Positions 6,501-8,148 of a DNA stretch of 8,148 nucleotides are shown one piece after another. The translations under genes were made by a program, and so were the position numbers. This DNA is from an uncultured beta proteobacterium (lineage in GTDB: Bacteria; Pseudomonadota; Gammaproteobacteria; Burkholderiales; Burkholderiaceae_C). Positions within the stretch are counted from its first letter, which is position 1. Every line of letters starts with the position of its first letter. The stretch lies in the NCBI GenBank assembly GCA_903927495.1, contig CAIYNH010000685.1, positions 1 through 8,148 on the forward strand, in the 5' to 3' direction. Under the pieces are notes generated by a model that saw nothing but the letters and a program-made list of their open reading frames with translations, ran no database searches and was not told the origin of the DNA.

Positions 6501-8125
6501 ACGTGATGCTGCACACCACCTCCCACACCGCGCTGGCCCTGCGCGACTATGCCGCGCAAATGGGTGTGGTGCATCTCGTGAGGGATTTTTCACTGCTAGA
6601 AAAAACAGAGCAGGTTACGCATGTTCAGAAAGCGCTAGAGTCGGAAAATAGCATTCAAATTATCAATGCCAGAGAACATAATTTGCAGAGCCTGAGCGTG
6701 AACATTCCACGCGGCAAGTTCAGCGTGGTCACAGGCGTCTCTGGTTCCGGAAAATCGACGCTGGCGTTTGATATTTTGTTCAATGAAGGTCAACGCCGCT
6801 ATCTGGAGTCGCTCAACGCCTATGCCCGCAGCATTGTGCAACCGGCAGGGCGGCCCGAGGTCGATGCGGTTTATGGCATTCCGCCGACGGTGGCGATCGA
6901 GCAGCGCCTGTCGCGGGGCGGGCGTAAATCGACGGTCGGCACCACCACTGAGGTCTGGCACTTTTTGCGCCTGCTGTTTGTGAAATTGGGCACCCAGCAC
7001 TGCATCCATGATGGCACGCCGGTGGCCCCGCAAACGCCAGAAAGCATTTCTGCGCAATTGCTGACAAACTTTCGCGGTCAGCACATTGGCTTGCTGGCAC
7101 CTCTGGTCATGAACCGCAAAGGCGTTTATACCGAGTTGGCGGATTGGGCACGTCCGCGTGGTTTTACGCACTTGCGGGTGGATGGCAACTTTTTGCCCAC
7201 CACCAACTTCCCGCGTCTGGATCGATTCAAGGAGCACACGATTGAGTTGCCGGTGTTCAGTCTGGATGTACGGCCTGAAAACGAAGCCGCTTTGCGTGCC
7301 AACCTGGCTGCAGCCTTGCAGCACGGCAAAGGGGTGTTGCATGTACTGAGCGATTTGGCTGGTCTGAGTGAGGCTATGCAAGCGGGTCAGAGCACAGCTG
7401 GCATTGGCCGCCTGAGCGTGTTTTCGACGCTTCGCGCCTGCCCGTTGTGCAGCACCAGCTATGCCGAACTCGACCCCCGCCTGTTCAGTTACAACAGCAA
7501 ACACGGCTGGTGCCCGGACTGTGTCGGCACCGGTGTCAAGCTTTCAAAAGAGCAGCGCCAGGTGTTTGATGACTCTGTCCGCGACGAAGACAACAAGGGC
7601 CGCGAACAAACCTTTGCTGAGCCTGAGATTGAAGATTTGGCCGATGCCGTGTGCCCCGGTTGCTATGGCACCCGGCTCAACGCGACGGCGCGGGCGGTAC
7701 GCTTTGGTGCGCAAGTAGCCCAACTGCAGCATGGCGCAAACCCAAGCCCGGACAAGTTGAAGAAGATGATCACGGACTCGTTTGCGCCACCTTTGGGGCA
7801 GGGGATAAGCTCGGCTTCGAATAGCTTTGGGGCACAAGTCAACAGCAATGTCAGTGGCGTGTCGATCACCGAATTGGCGCGCTTGAGTGTGATCGACATG
7901 CGACTCTGGGTGGAAAGCTTGCAACTGCCAGAGCGCCTGAGTCAGCGCGAACGCGACATTGCCCGCGACCTGATTCCCGAAATCAAAGGCCGGTTGGCGT
8001 TTTTGGAGCAAGTCGGTTTGGGTTATCTGACGCTGGATCGGGGGGCTCCAACCTTGAGCGGTGGCGAGGCCCAGCGCATTCGCCTGGCGGCCCAGCTGGG
8101 CAGCAATTTGCAAGGGTTGTTCTGA
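3527..8125 (+). CDS. uvrA: Tandem (double) UvrA-type excinuclease ATPase, truncated in its second unit
   Basis: 1532 aa against about 940 for ordinary UvrA; it holds one complete UvrA and the front of another. Unit 1, module I: Walker A GPSGSGKS (33-40), UvrB-binding-like region (about 128-265), zinc site with C271, C295 and C298 but Ser274 in place of the second Cys, insertion domain (about 300-410), CPEC (413-416), signature LSGGEVQR (543-550), Walker B FVLDEPS (566-572), His-switch EHD (601-603). Module II: Walker A (695-702), intact zinc finger C794/C797/C817/C820, LSGGEAQR (888-895), FMFDEPT (923-929), EHN (958-960). Unit 2: Walker A (1070-1077), UvrB-binding-like region, intact zinc site C1305/C1308/C1329/C1332, insertion domain shrunk to about 44 residues, CPGC (1376-1379), LSGGEAQR (1510-1517). 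It then ends at NLQGLF-stop, where YVLDEPTIGLH would be expected. Walker B of module III and all of module IV, roughly 400 residues, are missing. UvrA recognises DNA damage and loads UvrB. The long fused form is, to my recollection, a Comamonadaceae-type paralogue beside normal UvrA. Unit 1 may still work; unit 2 cannot form a complete ATPase. Confidence 0.9.
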   Translation: MSQGTIRIRGARQHNLKNLDLDIRTGELTVVTGPSGSGKSSLVFDTLFAEGQRRYVETFSAYARQFLDRMDKPAVDKVEGVPPAIAIDQTNPVRSSRSTVGTMTELNDHLKLLFARAAQLFDRDTAAPVRHDTPETIYAELQSRAGATDPRLVITFPVELPASATPAEIEQWLSVSGFTKVQAERVVAVGANAATPNRKVLDVVADRFRLGNAERARVLEAIEVALKHGAGRLNVYVVNETATPASHAQVAIDSVVEQAPKIWRFSTGLHCPESNARYTDPIASMFSFNSAVGACDSCRGFGRVIGVDYGLVIPNDKLTLRAGAIKPMQTPAWKEAQDDLMRHAEAEGIPRDTPWNKLSPAQQQWVINGSPHWKGKWNQHWFGVKRFFEYLETKAYKMHIRVLLSKYRSYTTCPECAGARLKTESLLWRMGSKADADAVLDPAKRFMPQGVKWSQAQLEALPGLCLHDLMQLPMARLRQFFAATTSSPQPGLHLVGEVGKPAEARTGQQQTLKLLFEEISTRLKYLCEVGIGYLTLDRQSRTLSGGEVQRINLTTALGTSLVNTLFVLDEPSIGLHPRDMHRIIVAMQRLRDAGNTLVVVEHDPAVMLAADRMIDMGPGPGERGGHIVFDGTTADLRNADTLTGAYLGGRKQVGMGFKRQVVASTVRLILEGACQHNLKNVSLEIPLQRLVCVTGVSGSGKSTLMQDTLAPALLRHFGKATDTPGVFDRLLGAELLSDVVFVDQSPIGKTARSNPASFVGAWDAIREIFANAPLAKERGYTATKFSFNNGDGRCPTCGGSGFEHVEMQFLSDVYLRCPDCDGKRYRPEILEVTIERPERHLNVADVLNLTVSEAAILFKADREVLRALQPILDVGLEYVKLGQPVPTLSGGEAQRLKLAGFLAEAAKSGSASRQALAKRGVLFMFDEPTTGLHFDDIAKLMRALRKLLDAGHSLLVIEHNLDVIRAADWLIDLGPEGGDAGGQVVACGTPEDVMLHTTSHTALALRDYAAQMGVVHLVRDFSLLEKTEQVTHVQKALESENSIQIINAREHNLQSLSVNIPRGKFSVVTGVSGSGKSTLAFDILFNEGQRRYLESLNAYARSIVQPAGRPEVDAVYGIPPTVAIEQRLSRGGRKSTVGTTTEVWHFLRLLFVKLGTQHCIHDGTPVAPQTPESISAQLLTNFRGQHIGLLAPLVMNRKGVYTELADWARPRGFTHLRVDGNFLPTTNFPRLDRFKEHTIELPVFSLDVRPENEAALRANLAAALQHGKGVLHVLSDLAGLSEAMQAGQSTAGIGRLSVFSTLRACPLCSTSYAELDPRLFSYNSKHGWCPDCVGTGVKLSKEQRQVFDDSVRDEDNKGREQTFAEPEIEDLADAVCPGCYGTRLNATARAVRFGAQVAQLQHGANPSPDKLKKMITDSFAPPLGQGISSASNSFGAQVNSNVSGVSITELARLSVIDMRLWVESLQLPERLSQRERDIARDLIPEIKGRLAFLEQVGLGYLTLDRGAPTLSGGEAQRIRLAAQLGSNLQGLF
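4271..4322. repeat. Hairpin-bearing element inside uvrA, resembling a dispersed repeat
   Basis: A perfect 7-bp stem, AAGCGCC (4299-4305) and GGCGCTT (4314-4320), with an 8-base loop, is preceded by TAGCTATTGATTCAGTAG. The layout (TAGCTATTGATT..., then a hairpin with GCGC stems) recalls a short dispersed repeat that I remember from Comamonadaceae intergenic regions. That recollection was not checked. It encodes residues about 249-266 (AIDSVVEQAPKIWRFS), at the end of the UvrB-binding-like region, a position that tolerates length variation. It keeps the frame open and is more AT-rich than its flanks. Confidence 0.5.
6542..6655 (+). other. Seam between the two UvrA units
   Basis: Residues about 1006-1043 join the last strand of unit 1's second ATPase (ending near LALRDYAAQMG) to the start of unit 2 (IQIINAREHNLQSLSV). 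The stretch from about 6585 to 6665 is AT-rich, polar and uses less common codons than either flank, as expected for a weakly constrained linker. It contains AAAGCGCTAGAG (6629-6640), which shares the GCGCTAGAG core of Comamonadaceae repeats as I remember them. Confidence 0.6.
7724..7864 (+). other. Low-complexity insertion in the second UvrA unit
   Basis: Residues about 1400-1446, rich in Ser, Asn, Gly, Ala and Pro, lie between the CPGC-GTRLNATARAV strand and the conserved SITELARLSV helix leading to the ABC signature. In ordinary UvrA this spacing is short. The segment reads like a flexible loop without a recognisable fold. Confidence 0.5.
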
Positions 8126-8140
8126 TAAAAATTTTCATCA
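8123..8140. repeat. Near-perfect 18-bp palindrome at the uvrA break
   Basis: TGATAAAAATTTTCATCA equals its own reverse complement except for one mismatched pair (A8127 against C8136). It begins exactly at the stop codon that ends the truncated UvrA, and two stops (TGA, TAA) fall in succession. It could be a binding site or part of a mobile-element end. Too little sequence follows to decide. Confidence 0.55.
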
Positions 8141-8148
8141 TTGGTTAC
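8126..8148. other. Short non-UvrA tail at the right edge
   Basis: These 23 bases are markedly AT-rich compared with the gene before them. None of the three forward frames gives the expected VLDEPTIGLH continuation, so the break is not a simple nonsense or one-base frameshift. The tail is probably the start of inserted or rearranged DNA continuing beyond the window. Confidence 0.5.

Noticed and set aside
6635..7504. Long antisense open frame (289 aa) within uvrA
   Set aside because: It lies wholly opposite strongly conserved UvrA sequence, has no recognisable domain and is the usual by-product of GC-rich codon use. The other antisense and out-of-frame openings were dismissed for the same reason.
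7724..7864. Intein in UvrA unit 2
   Set aside because: The segment is only about 45 residues, with no Cys/Ser...His-Asn splice blocks and low complexity, far too short for an intein.
3..8125. Functional link between the light sensor and the DNA repair gene
   Set aside because: The genes share a strand but are 194 bp apart with a separate likely promoter, and nothing in the sequence joins them. Photoprotection is an attractive story without evidence here.
8113..8148. Simple frameshift as the cause of the UvrA truncation
   Set aside because: None of the three forward frames after NLQG gives Walker B (VLDEPTIGLH), so a one- or two-base indel does not explain it.

Overview
The window looks like chromosomal DNA of a betaproteobacterium, probably a Comamonadaceae relative such as Rhodoferax or Polaromonas. 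This rests on protein style, moderate-to-high GC, Comamonadaceae-type long UvrA sequence and a possible dispersed repeat of that group. It is an inference, with no database search behind it. All real genes lie on the + strand and coding density is high.

Layout. (1) From the left edge to 2864 is the 3' part of a bacteriophytochrome hybrid histidine kinase: end of GAF, PHY, PAS, HisKA, HATPase and two receiver domains. (2) A single in-frame TAG at 2862-2864 ends it inside the last helix of the second receiver. The same frame continues from 2865 to 3332 with the rest of that helix and a complete HPt domain. This looks like one phosphorelay protein cut in two by a nonsense codon. (3) A 194-bp gap at 3333-3526 holds a T-run, a small GC-rich hairpin and the likely uvrA promoter. 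(4) From 3527 to 8125 is a very long uvrA-type gene encoding two UvrA units in tandem. Unit 1 is complete, with two ATPase modules. Unit 2 breaks off immediately after its first ABC signature, so the last Walker B and the whole final ATPase module are missing. The last ~25 bases are AT-rich, contain a near-perfect palindrome and do not resemble UvrA in any frame.

Functionally, the first locus would sense red/far-red light and feed a His-Asp-His-Asp relay through the HPt. The second is a nucleotide-excision-repair-type DNA damage recognition ATPase. Nothing in the sequence ties the two together. The two points most worth following are the nonsense codon separating receiver from HPt, and the abrupt end of the tandem UvrA, which suggests an insertion or rearrangement beyond the right edge.
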